Shown: positions 35,817 to 44,472 of the stretch, piece after piece | How the letters are laid out: each line of letters opens with the position of its first letter | How positions within the stretch are numbered: position 1 is the first letter of the stretch | Source: CAZQXD01 sp964597315 | GTDB taxonomy: Bacteria > Pseudomonadota > Gammaproteobacteria > Competibacterales > Competibacteraceae | Direction: 5' to 3' | Length of the DNA stretch: 48,513 nt | Assembly: GCA_964597315.1 (NCBI GenBank) | Contig: CAZQXD010000031.1 | Coordinates: 1-48,513 of the forward strand | The notes under the pieces: generated by a model | Told to the model about the DNA's origin: nothing | Seen by the model: only the letters and a program-made list of their open reading frames with translations | Databases searched by the model: none | Program-made: the position numbers and the translations under genes

Positions 35817-37118
35817 TTGTTTGAGCGTCCGCATAGCGGAGAGCGGGCCGTGTTGGTGCATCTTTCCCTGTCAGGGTTAAAAGATGACCAAAATCTATTG
35901 GAATTTCAAGATCTTGTTGCTTCCGCTGGCGCGGTGGAAACCGCAGTTGTTACGGGTAGCCGCAAGGTTCCTGATGCGCGCTTGTTCGTGGGCGGCGGCA
36001 AAGCCGAGGAGGTGCGCCAGGCCGTGGCCGTCGGTCAGGCTGAACTGGTGATTTTCAATCACGCCCTGACCCCCAGTCAGGAACGCAATCTGGAAGCGAT
36101 GCTTCAGTGCCGGGTGCTGGACCGCACGGGGCTGATATTGGATATTTTTGCCCAACGCGCCCGTTCCCATGAAGGCAAGCTTCAGGTGGAACTGGCCCAA
36201 CTTCGGCACATGGCCACCCGCTTGGTGCGTGGTTGGACCCACCTGGAGCGCCAGAAAGGTGGCATTGGTCTGCGTGGTCCAGGGGAGACCCAATTGGAAA
36301 CCGACCGGCGGCTGTTGGGGGAACGTATCAAGCAGATCAACCGGCGGCTGGAAAAAGTAGACCGGCAGCGGGATCAGGGACGCCAGGCCAGGCGTAAGGC
36401 CGAGCTGCCCACGGTATCCCTGGTGGGCTATACCAACGCCGGTAAATCCACCCTGTTCAACAGTCTGACCGGCGCCGAGGTCTTTGCCGCCGACCAATTG
36501 TTCGCTACCCTCGACCCGACCCTCCGACGTCTGGCAATGGGTGCGGCGGGCGCGGCGATTCTGGCGGATACGGTGGGTTTTATCAGCCACCTGCCCCATG
36601 AGTTGGTGGCGGCGTTTCGGGCCACCTTGCAAGAAACCGTGCAGGCGCGGTTGTTACTCCATGTGATCGACGCCGCCGACCCTGAACGTCGGGAGCATGA
36701 ACAGGATGTAGAACGGGTGCTAGAGGAGATTGGCGCCCATGAGTTGCCTAGGATTCGGGTCTTTAACAAAATTGATTTGGTTGGTGAAACCCCGCGGATG
36801 GAACTGAACGGGGCCGGTCTGGTCCAGTCGGTATGGATTTCGGCTGCCCAAGGACAGGGATTGGATTTATTGCGGACCGCCATCGCCGAGCGGGTGGGGG
36901 CCGATACCGTGCATGGCTGGGTATGCCTGCCCGCTGACGCCGGGTGGTTGCGAGCCCAGTTGTTTGGACTGGACGCGGTAGTCGCCGAGCGGCTTAAGGA
37001 TGACGGCGCCTGGCTACTGGAAATTCGCGTCCCCCGCAAGCATCTGAACCGTCTGCGTCGGCAGGACCCCCGCGCCGACGACCTACTGAACACCGTAACT
37101 CCACCTTGCGAGGGGTGA
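35817..37118 (+). CDS. hflX: Ribosome-splitting GTPase HflX
   Basis: A 433-aa GTPase that binds the 50S subunit and splits stalled ribosomes under stress. It starts with TTG at 35817: AGGAGGT at 35802-35808 is ideally placed, and the resulting N-terminus (MFERPHSGERAVLVHL) matches the E. coli protein from its first residue. The HflX domain (FVGGGKAEE, LDRTGLILDIFAQRA, GIGLRGPGETQLETDRRLL) precedes the G domain with G1 GYTNAGKS, G3 DTVGF and G4 NKID. hfq-hflX-hflK-hflC is a conserved order. Confidence 0.96.
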   Translation: MFERPHSGERAVLVHLSLSGLKDDQNLLEFQDLVASAGAVETAVVTGSRKVPDARLFVGGGKAEEVRQAVAVGQAELVIFNHALTPSQERNLEAMLQCRVLDRTGLILDIFAQRARSHEGKLQVELAQLRHMATRLVRGWTHLERQKGGIGLRGPGETQLETDRRLLGERIKQINRRLEKVDRQRDQGRQARRKAELPTVSLVGYTNAGKSTLFNSLTGAEVFAADQLFATLDPTLRRLAMGAAGAAILADTVGFISHLPHELVAAFRATLQETVQARLLLHVIDAADPERREHEQDVERVLEEIGAHELPRIRVFNKIDLVGETPRMELNGAGLVQSVWISAAQGQGLDLLRTAIAERVGADTVHGWVCLPADAGWLRAQLFGLDAVVAERLKDDGAWLLEIRVPRKHLNRLRRQDPRADDLLNTVTPPCEG

Positions 37119-37198
37119 TGGTGGCTTCTACAATCGCACGCTTTTGATCTCGTGCAAATCATTCACACGGCAGAGTACGACCTTGCGTGGAGTAAAAC

Positions 37199-38416
37199 AT
37201 GGCCTGGAACGAACCGGGAGGTAACAATCGGGACCCTTGGGGTGGCGGTGGCCGCGACCAGGGACCCCCGGATTTGGATGAACTCATTCGCAAACTGTCC
37301 GGCAAGTTCGGCGGGTTGTTTGGTGGCAAGGGCGGTGGTGGTGGCGGCGGCGGCGGCGGCGCTCGTCGAGCCGGTTCCGCAGGCATCGGCGTCATCATTG
37401 GCATCGTGGCGGTCATCTGGCTGTTGACCGGTATCTATATCGTGGACGAGGGCAAGCGAGGCGTAGAACTGCGCTTCGGTCGCTACTCGGATACTGTCAT
37501 GCCGGGTTTGAGCTATCACTGGCCCTTCCCCATTGAGGAAAAACGCATCGTTGATGTGGAGCGACGCCGGTTCGAGGAAATCGGCTATCGCACCAGCGGT
37601 CGGCAGGCGGCGATTCGCCCCGTGCCTCGGGAGGCATTGATGCTGACCCAGGACGAAAACATCGTCGATGTGCGCATGGCTGTTCAGTATCAGGTCAGTG
37701 ATCCTCGGGCCTATTTGTTCAATGTACTGGACCCGGATCTGACCCTGCGCCAGGCGGTGGAAAGCGCCGCCCGTGAGGTGATCGGCCGCAGCACCATGGA
37801 CTTCGTGCTGACCGAGGGGCGCAGCGAGATCGTCGCCCAGATCATGCAGATTTCCCAGACCATCATCGATAGCTATGGCGCGGGCCTGCAAGTCTCCAAT
37901 GTCAATTTGCAGGATGCCCAGCCCCCCGAAGAGGTTCAGGCCGCCTTCGCCGACGCCATCAAGGCCCGGGAAGACGAGCAGCGTCAAATCAACGAGGCCG
38001 AAGCCTATCGTAACGAGGTCCTGCCCAGGGCTCGCGGCCAGGCGGCCCGACGCCTGGAAGAGGCCGAAGGTTATAAGGCCCAGGTGATTGCCCAGGCGGA
38101 AGGTGAAGCCAGCCGTTTCGAGCAGTTGCTGGCCGAATATACCAAGGCCCCGGAAGTGACCCGGGAACGCCTGTATCTGGAAACCATGCAGCATGTGTTG
38201 TCCAACACCAGTAAGGTGATGATGGATGTCCAGGGCGGCAACAGTTTGTTCTATCTGCCCCTGGACAAGATCATCCGCCAGAGTTCCGACGATACCCAGA
38301 GGCAAGAGTCACTGACGCTCTCGCCCATGACGTCCCAGCGGCCGTCGGGCCTCTCCGATGAAGACGCGACTGCCAGTCGTTTTCGTGATACCAGCCGCAG
38401 CCGGGAGATTAGATGA
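37199..38416 (+). CDS. hflK: FtsH protease modulator HflK
   Basis: A 405-aa membrane protein of the SPFH/prohibitin family. With HflC it forms a cage around the FtsH protease in the inner membrane. TGGAG at 37188-37192 supports ATG 37199. The cytosolic N-terminus is Gly-rich (NNRDPWGGGG) and has ten glycines in a row at residues 45-54. One membrane helix follows at about 61-80 (GIGVIIGIVAVIWLLTGIYI). The SPFH domain begins VDEGKRGVELRFGRY, and a long helix with EAEAYRNEVLPRARGQAARR follows. It overlaps hflC by 4 bp (ATGA). Confidence 0.95.
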   Translation: MAWNEPGGNNRDPWGGGGRDQGPPDLDELIRKLSGKFGGLFGGKGGGGGGGGGGARRAGSAGIGVIIGIVAVIWLLTGIYIVDEGKRGVELRFGRYSDTVMPGLSYHWPFPIEEKRIVDVERRRFEEIGYRTSGRQAAIRPVPREALMLTQDENIVDVRMAVQYQVSDPRAYLFNVLDPDLTLRQAVESAAREVIGRSTMDFVLTEGRSEIVAQIMQISQTIIDSYGAGLQVSNVNLQDAQPPEEVQAAFADAIKAREDEQRQINEAEAYRNEVLPRARGQAARRLEEAEGYKAQVIAQAEGEASRFEQLLAEYTKAPEVTRERLYLETMQHVLSNTSKVMMDVQGGNSLFYLPLDKIIRQSSDDTQRQESLTLSPMTSQRPSGLSDEDATASRFRDTSRSREIR

Positions 38417-39303
38417 TGAACTTGCCCAATCTGCCGCAACTGTCTGCTTCCAGAAACACCATTATTGGTATCCTCGCGGTATTGGTCATCCTGATGGCCT
38501 TCGCGCTGTTTACCGTGGATGAGACCGAAACGGCCATCCGCTTTCGCCTCGGTGAGATCGTCCAGGCCGACTACGAGCCGGGTTTGCACTTCAAGGTGCC
38601 GTTCATCAACAATGTCCGCAAGTTCGACGCCCGGGTCCAGACCCTGGACACCGAACCCGAGCGGTTCCTGACGGCTGAGAAGAAAAACGTCATCGTGGAT
38701 TCCTTCGTCAAATGGCGGATCAAGGATGTGGCCCGGTTCTACACGGCGGTGGCGGGTGACTATACCCAAGCCAATTTGCGCCTGGATCAGATCATCAAAG
38801 ACGGCCTACGCAGTGAGTTCTCCAAGCGAACGATCCAAGAAGTGGTCTCTGGCGACCGTCGCCAGATTATGACGATCCTCGCCACCACCGCCGCCCAGGA
38901 GGCGTCCCGCTTGGGCATTGAGGCGGTGGATGTACGCATTAAGCGCATTGATCTGCCCCCGGACGTGAGCAATTCGGTGTACCGGCGGATGCGCGCCGAG
39001 CGCGAGCGGGTGGCCAGAGACTTTCGGTCCCGGGGCGCCGAGGCCGCAGAACGTATCCAGGCCGACGCCGACCGCCAAAGTAGCGTGACCTTGGCCGAGG
39101 CTTACCGGGACGCCGAAAGCATCCGCGGCGAAGGGGATGCCCGATCCGCCGACATCTATGCCCAGGCTTTTGGCAAAGACCGGGAGTTCTATAGCTTCTA
39201 CAGAAGCCTTAACGCCTATCGCAACAGCTTCGGCAGCCGCGAAGACGTGATCGTGCTACAGCCGGACTCGGAGTTCTTCCAATACTTCAAGAATATGAAG
39301 TAA
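38413..39303 (+). CDS. hflC: FtsH protease modulator HflC
   Basis: A 296-aa partner of HflK. It starts at ATG 38413 inside the hflK stop; a second ATG directly after (38416) is also possible. One N-terminal membrane helix (IIGILAVLVILMAFALFTV), then the SPFH domain (VDETETAIRFRLGEI ... YEPGLHFKVPFINNVRKFD), the hallmark ERVARDFRSRGAEAAERIQA, and the C-terminal FYSFYRSLNAYRNSF typical of HflC. It is the last gene before a strong hairpin terminator. Confidence 0.95.
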   Translation: MMNLPNLPQLSASRNTIIGILAVLVILMAFALFTVDETETAIRFRLGEIVQADYEPGLHFKVPFINNVRKFDARVQTLDTEPERFLTAEKKNVIVDSFVKWRIKDVARFYTAVAGDYTQANLRLDQIIKDGLRSEFSKRTIQEVVSGDRRQIMTILATTAAQEASRLGIEAVDVRIKRIDLPPDVSNSVYRRMRAERERVARDFRSRGAEAAERIQADADRQSSVTLAEAYRDAESIRGEGDARSADIYAQAFGKDREFYSFYRSLNAYRNSFGSREDVIVLQPDSEFFQYFKNMK

Positions 39304-39324
39304 TTTTCAAGGCAGTGAAGTCGT

Positions 39325-39359
39325 ATCCGGGCGAAGCGCCGCTTCGCCCGGATTGTTTT
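39325..39359 (+). terminator. Rho-independent-type terminator after hflC
   Basis: ATCCGGGCGAAGCG at 39325-39338 and CGCTTCGCCCGGAT at 39340-39353 are perfect inverted repeats, followed by TGTTTT. The true loop must include some of the inner bases. It ends 15 bp before the DUF2065 start, so readthrough or a promoter inside this spot is needed for that gene. Confidence 0.75.
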
Positions 39360-39373
39360 GGGAAGAGGTTTGC

Positions 39374-39559
39374 ATGTGGCATGATTTACTCGCGGCCCTG
39401 GGGCTGATGCTGGTTTTGGAGGGCATCCTGCCGTTTCTTAACCCCCGGGGGGTGCGGGAGACGCTTTTGCAACTCACCCGCATGGAGGATCGGGTGTTGA
39501 GAGGTATCGGTCTGGGCAGCATGCTACTGGGTGTGCTGATGCTATATTTTCTACGCTGA
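39374..39559 (+). CDS. DUF2065 (YjeT-like) small inner-membrane protein
   Basis: A 61-aa protein. The ATG at 39374 (MWHDLLAALGLMLVLEGI) has GGAAGAGG just upstream. Two hydrophobic helices (residues ~4-20 and ~43-60) flank FLNPRGVRETLLQLTRM, the conserved centre of the DUF2065 family, which often follows hflC in gammaproteobacteria. Function unknown; a link to HflKC-FtsH is suggested by the location only. Confidence 0.88.
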   Translation: MWHDLLAALGLMLVLEGILPFLNPRGVRETLLQLTRMEDRVLRGIGLGSMLLGVLMLYFLR

Positions 39560-39601
39560 TCAGGTGGTGTTTTGACCGCTTGAGGGGATGATCGCCTGGC
39601 T

Positions 39602-40789
39602 ATGACCGTCGAAGACCGTTGGCTATTGCCCGAGGGCATCGAGGAACTGCTGCCCGATCAGGCCCGCCGCCTGGAGCGGCTGCGCCGTCGTCTGCTGGAT
39701 CTCTATGATAGCTGGGGCTATGAATTGGTGATGCCCCCGTTCGTGGAGTTTCTGGAATCCCTGCTCACCGGCACCGGCAGGGATTTAGATATTCAAACTT
39801 TTAAGCTTACCGATCAGCACAGCGGGCGGCTGATGGGCGTGCGAGCCGACATGACGCCCCAGGTGGCTCGCATCGACGCCCACCGCCTGAACCGGGATGT
39901 TCCCAGTCGGCTATGTTATATGGGTACGGTGCTGTTCACCCGGGGTGATGGTTTGGGGGGGACTCGCAGTCCCTTGCAAGTGGGCGCCGAGTTGTATGGG
40001 CACGCCGGCTACGAAAGCGATTTGGAAGTGCTGAGCCTGATGCTGGAGACTCTGGCGATGGCGGGTGTCGAGCACATCCATCTGGATCTGGGCCATGTGT
40101 CCATTTTCCGTAGCCTGGTGGCCAGTGCCGGCCTTGACCGTGAGCAGGAGGAGCTATTATTCGAAGCCCTGCAACGCAAGGCCCGCCCCGAGATCGAGAC
40201 TTGCCTGACCCGCTACGGCTTGTCCGAACCCCTCAGGAAGCGATTACTGGCCCTAGTATGGCTTAATGGCGGTGTTGAGGTGCTGGCCGAGGCGGAGCGG
40301 GAATTGGGCGATACCGGGGATGAGGTTCAACAGGCCCTGGAACGGCTACACCAACTGACCGCCGCCATTCAACGCCGTTATCCCGATCTGCCAATCAACT
40401 TCGATCTGGCCGAATTGCGGGGCTATAACTACCACACCGGAGTGGTGTTCTCCGCTTATGTGCCCGGTTGTGGTCAGGAAGTGGCTCGGGGCGGACGCTA
40501 TGACCACATTGGCCAGGTTTTCGGTCGGCCCCGCCCGGCCACCGGTTTCAGTACGGATATCAAAACCTTGTTGCAACTGAGCCAGGTGAAGGAACCTGAG
40601 GTTTCGGCGGTATATGCTCCCCAAGCCGACGATCCGGCACTGGACATTCTGATCGCTGAACTTCGGAGACAGGGAGAACGGGTGATCCGCGCCCTGCCGG
40701 CATCGGACCCGGGACCGATAGAACTGGGCTGCGACCGGATTCTGGTGCCGCGGGATGAGAACTGGGCCGTGGAGCCGTTGCACGGTTGA
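39602..40789 (+). CDS. hisZ: ATP phosphoribosyltransferase regulatory subunit HisZ
   Basis: A 395-aa histidyl-tRNA-synthetase-like protein without aminoacylation activity. With the short form of HisG it forms the first enzyme of histidine synthesis. Visible marks: LLPEGIEELLPDQARRLERL, the class II motif-2-like RADMTPQVARIDAHRL, SRLCYMGTVLF, and the FDLAELRGYNYHTGVVFSAY and GGRYDHIG motifs. The length and the lack of an anticodon-binding domain separate it from HisS. It is followed by purA after 26 bp, an order found in many gammaproteobacteria (DUF2065-hisZ-purA). Confidence 0.94.
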   Translation: MTVEDRWLLPEGIEELLPDQARRLERLRRRLLDLYDSWGYELVMPPFVEFLESLLTGTGRDLDIQTFKLTDQHSGRLMGVRADMTPQVARIDAHRLNRDVPSRLCYMGTVLFTRGDGLGGTRSPLQVGAELYGHAGYESDLEVLSLMLETLAMAGVEHIHLDLGHVSIFRSLVASAGLDREQEELLFEALQRKARPEIETCLTRYGLSEPLRKRLLALVWLNGGVEVLAEAERELGDTGDEVQQALERLHQLTAAIQRRYPDLPINFDLAELRGYNYHTGVVFSAYVPGCGQEVARGGRYDHIGQVFGRPRPATGFSTDIKTLLQLSQVKEPEVSAVYAPQADDPALDILIAELRRQGERVIRALPASDPGPIELGCDRILVPRDENWAVEPLHG

Positions 40790-40815
40790 GCAGAATAATC
40801 AACACGGGTATAGAC

Positions 40816-42108
40816 ATGGGCAAAAAGGTAGTAGTGATCGGCACCCAATGGGGCGATGAGGGCAAAGGCAAGGTCGTGGATTTGCTCACCGACAAGGCGC
40901 GGGCGGTGGTGCGCTTCCAGGGCGGTCACAACGCCGGTCACACCCTGGTCATCGGCGACCGCAAGATAGTGCTGCACCTGATCCCCTCGGGCATTTTGCG
41001 GGAGAACGTCACCTGTCTGATCGGCAACGGCGTGGTGCTGTCTCCCGAAGCCTTGCTCAAGGAGATTGCCACCCTGGAGGAGCAGGGTGTAGAGGTGCGC
41101 TCGCGCCTTAAAATCAGCGAAGCCTGTCCCCTGATCCTGCCTTACCATGTGGCTCTGGACCTGGCCCGGGAGCAGGCCCGGGGTGAGCGGGCCATCGGCA
41201 CCACCGGTCGGGGGATCGGCCCGGCCTATGAGGACAAGGTGTCACGCCGGGCCGTGCGCTTGGGGGATTTGTTCCATCGGGAGCGTTTCGCCGCCAAACT
41301 GGGTGAAGTCCTGGATTACCACAATTTCGTACTCCAGAACTATTTTCACCAGGAGCCGGTGAGTTTCCGGAAGATCTTGGACGATGCGTTGTCCATGGCT
41401 GAGGTGTTGATGCCCATGGTGGCCGATGTCACCGAAACCCTGGGCCATTTTCACAATGCGCACGAGAATATCCTGTTCGAGGGCGCCCAGGGCGCGCTGC
41501 TGGACGTGGACCACGGCACCTATCCCTATGTGACTTCCTCCAACACTACCGCTGGCGGCGCCGCCACCGGCACCGGCCTGGGACCCTGCTATCTGGACTA
41601 TGTGCTGGGCATCACCAAAGCCTATACCACCCGGGTAGGGGCTGGGCCGTTCCCCACGGAACTGTTCGACCAAATGGGCCAGCACTTGGCCTCTCGGGGC
41701 CACGAGTTCGGCGCCACCACCGGTCGGCCACGGCGCTGTGGCTGGTTCGATGCGGTGGCCCTACGCCGCTCCATCCAGAACAACAGCGTCACCGGCCTGT
41801 GCGTCACCAAGCTGGACGTGCTGGACGGTCTGGACAGCATCCGCATCTGCGTGGGCTATACGGTCGGGGACCATACTCTGTCGGCCCCGCCCGTGGGCGC
41901 AGAGGCTTATGCCGCCTGTGTGCCGGTCTACGAGGAGTTGCCGGGCTGGCAGGAATCCACTGTGGGCGTACGCCAATATGAGGAGCTGCCGACTGCGGCC
42001 CGGGCTTATCTGCGGCGCCTGGAAGAGGTCACCGGGGCGCCGGTGGACATCATCTCCACCGGCCCGGATCGAGCGGATACCATCGTCCTGAAGCATCCTT
42101 TTGACTGA
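40816..42108 (+). CDS. purA: Adenylosuccinate synthetase
   Basis: A 430-aa enzyme that joins IMP and aspartate with GTP in AMP synthesis. ATG 40816 (MGKKVVVIGTQWGDEGKGK) gives the family start; an upstream in-frame start at 40786 would overlap the end of hisZ. The GTP loop GTQWGDEGKGK (residues 9-19), HNAGHT, GTTGRGIGPAYEDK, and TRVGAGPFPTEL are complete, as is the C-terminal guanine-binding part ISTGPDRADTI. Confidence 0.97.
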   Translation: MGKKVVVIGTQWGDEGKGKVVDLLTDKARAVVRFQGGHNAGHTLVIGDRKIVLHLIPSGILRENVTCLIGNGVVLSPEALLKEIATLEEQGVEVRSRLKISEACPLILPYHVALDLAREQARGERAIGTTGRGIGPAYEDKVSRRAVRLGDLFHRERFAAKLGEVLDYHNFVLQNYFHQEPVSFRKILDDALSMAEVLMPMVADVTETLGHFHNAHENILFEGAQGALLDVDHGTYPYVTSSNTTAGGAATGTGLGPCYLDYVLGITKAYTTRVGAGPFPTELFDQMGQHLASRGHEFGATTGRPRRCGWFDAVALRRSIQNNSVTGLCVTKLDVLDGLDSIRICVGYTVGDHTLSAPPVGAEAYAACVPVYEELPGWQESTVGVRQYEELPTAARAYLRRLEEVTGAPVDIISTGPDRADTIVLKHPFD

Positions 42109-42290
42109 GCTACTCGGCCTGATACCGCCAATTAACGGGGTACCGTCACGTCGGGACTGAACCAGGAGAACCTGAACACCTACTGGAAATCGTCCGGGAG
42201 TGGTTCTGGAATGGTGAAGCTGCTTTCAATATCGAAAAACCGGTCTTCCTTGGTTGAACGTAGCATTTTTATCGGTTTTTCGTCGAGAGA

Positions 42291-42310
42291 CCCCGTCCTT
42301 CAGGGCGGGG
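42291..42310 (+). repeat. Hairpin resembling an IS200/IS605 end or omega-RNA scaffold stem
   Basis: CCCCGTCCTTCAGGGCGGGG folds into an 8-bp stem (one G-U-type pair) with a TTCA loop. Stems of this kind are common close to the end of tnpB in IS605-family elements. Here it lies about 100 bp before a tnpB start instead, which suggests fused element remnants. The remaining part of 42109-42409 shows no gene. Confidence 0.45.
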
Positions 42311-42409
42311 AGGGATAGACGCGGCTGGCAAGACAAGCCCCGGTCCCGGCGTTCTCCTTCAGTGAGGCCTATCTTCAATCATCAAACAACGCCTTGTTAC
42401 ACTCCCTCC

Positions 42410-42487
42410 ATGGACATCAAACGCGTCTACCGTTTCCGGTGCTACCCGACGCCCGAGCAAGCGCAGCAGGCCCTACGCCCTCTGTAA
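42410..42487 (+). pseudogene. Truncated TnpB (IS200/IS605 family) N-terminus
   Basis: ATG 42410 opens MDIKRVYRFRCYPTPEQAQQ, the usual start of TnpB/OrfB proteins (K.YKFRLYPT.EQ). After 25 codons the frame stops, and the sequence runs directly into the end of the glycerate kinase gene on the other strand. So only the first 6% or so of a normal tnpB is left; it cannot encode an RNA-guided nuclease. Confidence 0.75.
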
Positions 42488-42504
42488 ACTGTCCGCAACT
42501 CCGT

Positions 42505-43857
42505 TTAAGCGATCAAGAGGACTTGCAGATCGGCGACGTTGGTGCCGGTCGCGCCGATGCGTAGCAGATCGTCGGCAAGCGCCAGGGCACGATAGGAATC
42601 GTTGTTGTGGAGCAGCGCTTTCGGATCGCCCCCCCTGGCTCTCATTCGCTCCAGGGTCCAGGGATCGACCAGGCCACCGGCGGCGTCGGTGGGGCCGTCG
42701 CGACCATCGGTGCCGCCGCTCAGAAAGACCCAGCGTGGCGGCAGCTTGAGCTGTTCCGCAGCCAGGGCAAAGGCCAGGGCCATTTCCTGGTTGCGCCCGC
42801 CGCGCCCGGAACCGCGCAGCGTCACTGTCGTCTCGCCCCCGGCCACCAGGGCTAAGGGCCGATGGCTGGGTATTTTGTCCGCCGCCGCCTTGGCCAGCTT
42901 TTCCGCTTCTTCCCGCGCCTCGCCGGATAGCGCCGTGCTGTACACCTGTACAGCGTACCCGCCCTGTGCCGCAGCTTTCTGGATTGCTTCCACGCTCATG
43001 TGGTTGCTGCCGACTAGGGTGTTGCCCACTCGGGAAAACAGCAGATCGTTGGGCTTGGGTGTTTCCGGTTCTTCCCCGGCGCAGCCCCGATCCAGGTGGA
43101 TGCGGACCAAAGCCGGCACTTGATCCCACACACCGCAGCTCTGTAATACCTGCACGGCGTCGGCGTAGGTGGTCGGGTCAGGCGCCGTCGGGCCGCTGGC
43201 GATCGCGGTCAAGTCGTCCCCTAACACGTCCGACAGGATCAGCGCATGCAGGGCCGCAGGCGCAGCCAGCCGCGCCAGGCCGCCGCCTTTCAGCCGCGAC
43301 AGATGCTTGCGCACACAGTTGATCTGGTTGATGTCCGCACCGCAGGCCAGCAGCACCTGGGTGGTGGCGATTTTGTTCTCTAATGAAATGGCATCCGGTG
43401 GGTATGGCGCCAGCGCCGAGCCGCCGCCGCTGACCAGCACCAGTACCAAGTCACCTGCTTCCGCTTGGCTGACGCGCTCGGCGATGAGCTTTGCGCCCCG
43501 AAGTCCCGCCGCATCGGGTAGCGGATGGGAGGCACCCAAGACCCGGCAGCCCGGCACCTCGGTGACATTCTCGTAATTGGTAACGACAATGCCCTCCCCG
43601 GTCAGCAGGGCTTGGGGAATCCGGGCTTGTGCCGCCTGGGCCATGGCGCAAGCGGCTTTGCCGAAGGCCACCAAATGGAGCCGCCGCCAGGGTTCGGAAC
43701 GCAGGGTGGATGGGGAATCCTCGGGTCCGAGCCGGATCTCCAGGCGCTCATCTCGTACCCGCAGCGCGTGTTCGACCACGCGGCGGGGGTCCGCCGCCTT
43801 GACTCCGGCCATGAAAATCGTTTGAGCCTGTTGGCGCAATGGGGATGAGGTTGCCAT
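42505..43857 (-). CDS. Glycerate 2-kinase, MOFRL/DUF4147 type (TtuD/GckA-like)
   Basis: A 450-aa protein. It phosphorylates glycerate to 2-phosphoglycerate, linking glyoxylate or tartrate breakdown to glycolysis. ATG 43857 has GGAG nine bases upstream; a TTG at 43887 is a less likely start. The N-terminal DUF4147 domain shows LHLVAFGKAACAMAQAAQ, VLGASHPLPDAAG, LVLVSGGGSALAPYP and CVRKHLSRLKGGGLA. The C-terminal MOFRL domain shows LVAGGETTVTLRGSGRGGRN and FLSGGTDGRDGPTDAAGG. It stands alone on the minus strand between mobile-element remnants, and its GC content is like that of the core genes. Confidence 0.92.
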   Translation of the reverse strand: MATSSPLRQQAQTIFMAGVKAADPRRVVEHALRVRDERLEIRLGPEDSPSTLRSEPWRRLHLVAFGKAACAMAQAAQARIPQALLTGEGIVVTNYENVTEVPGCRVLGASHPLPDAAGLRGAKLIAERVSQAEAGDLVLVLVSGGGSALAPYPPDAISLENKIATTQVLLACGADINQINCVRKHLSRLKGGGLARLAAPAALHALILSDVLGDDLTAIASGPTAPDPTTYADAVQVLQSCGVWDQVPALVRIHLDRGCAGEEPETPKPNDLLFSRVGNTLVGSNHMSVEAIQKAAAQGGYAVQVYSTALSGEAREEAEKLAKAAADKIPSHRPLALVAGGETTVTLRGSGRGGRNQEMALAFALAAEQLKLPPRWVFLSGGTDGRDGPTDAAGGLVDPWTLERMRARGGDPKALLHNNDSYRALALADDLLRIGATGTNVADLQVLLIA

Positions 43858-44019
43858 GTTGGTGAGTCTCCAACCGCCGAGGTTCAATCAGTACCGAGGG
43901 TCCGCTGGCAAAGCCGATGAAGCTAGACCAGCGATACGGGGCGCGCTGAACAAAGCTTTACCTGTGGTCTCACTACATTTCGACTGCTCGTGAAAGAATC
44001 GCCTGGAACACTGCCGGTG

Positions 44020-44173
44020 GATCGCAAAGCTTCACGTCTGTCACGGGTGCGAAACAAACGCTGCATCAAAAGCTTTACATCAAGACTATTGTGCCTGATA
44101 TGGTCGGGAACACGAAGTTAATGGAGATACCAAGACGCTGCTTGGTGAGCTAGGCAGGGCTGTCTGAAGTCAC
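44020..44173 (-). pseudogene. Fossil of a tyrosine integrase N-terminus (copy A)
   Basis: Read on the minus strand from a GTG at 44173, this segment matches the integrase start at 47281 but has an in-frame stop (TAG in place of a Tyr codon) and a frameshift. In the shifted frame VPDHIRHNSLDVKLLMQR and FRTRDRREALRS are still readable, parallel to VPVHIRHNRPDVKPLIQR and LRTRNRRVALRS in copy B. Nothing after the first ~50 codons remains. It is a dead relic of an older integration event. Confidence 0.75.
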
Positions 44174-44243
44174 GGGCATGGGGCCTGTTGAAATCAAACG
44201 GTTTTTAAATAGGCTGCTGAGTCAGCCGCTTATTTCACTAAGA

Positions 44244-44261
44244 TGGCACCGAGAAAAGGAC
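44244..44261 (-). other. Remnant attachment site: tRNA-Leu 3' end duplicate
   Basis: The 18 bases correspond to 47374-47391, the CCA end and 3' acceptor/T-arm part of tRNA-Leu. Together with the nearby integrase fossil it marks the outer junction of an island that integrated at the tRNA gene. After it, similarity to the tRNA stops. Confidence 0.65.
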
Positions 44262-44355
44262 ACGGGTTTGATGTTCAATAACTAATTGATTCTATGGGTT
44301 ATTTATCTCTGCTACTTGGAAAGTATTGCACTCTTGTATGTGACTGGCAAGCACA

Positions 44356-44395
44356 GAGTGTTGAGAATGAGTGTTGAGAATAATTCTCATCACTC
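44356..44395 (+). promoter_or_regulatory. Two tandem and one inverted 13-bp repeat (possible operator)
   Basis: GAGTGTTGAGAAT occurs at 44356-44368 and 44369-44381, and its near-perfect inverse ATTCTCATCACTC at 44383-44395 (one mismatch). Unit 2 and the inverse form a palindrome around a single base. The place upstream of the regulator and methyltransferase genes suggests a binding site for a controller protein. No T tract follows, so it is not a typical terminator. Confidence 0.5.
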
Positions 44396-44472
44396 CCAGA
44401 CTTATCCCCTGACCCACCCACTACCGTACACTTGACCGCATTGCAGGGTCTTTCTGCATAGACTAAAATGTT

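Larger units (their letters stand above)
44020..44261 (+). repeat. Direct repeat copy A (int start plus tRNA-Leu 3' end remnant)
   Basis: The segment aligns over its full length with 47124-47391, with many substitutions and small gaps. Shared blocks include ATTGTGCCTGATATGG, CGGGAACACGAA and GATACCAAGACG. Its right edge, TGGCACCGAGAAAAGGAC (44244-44261), is a copy of the tRNA-Leu 3' end with three mismatches in 18. Confidence 0.85.
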
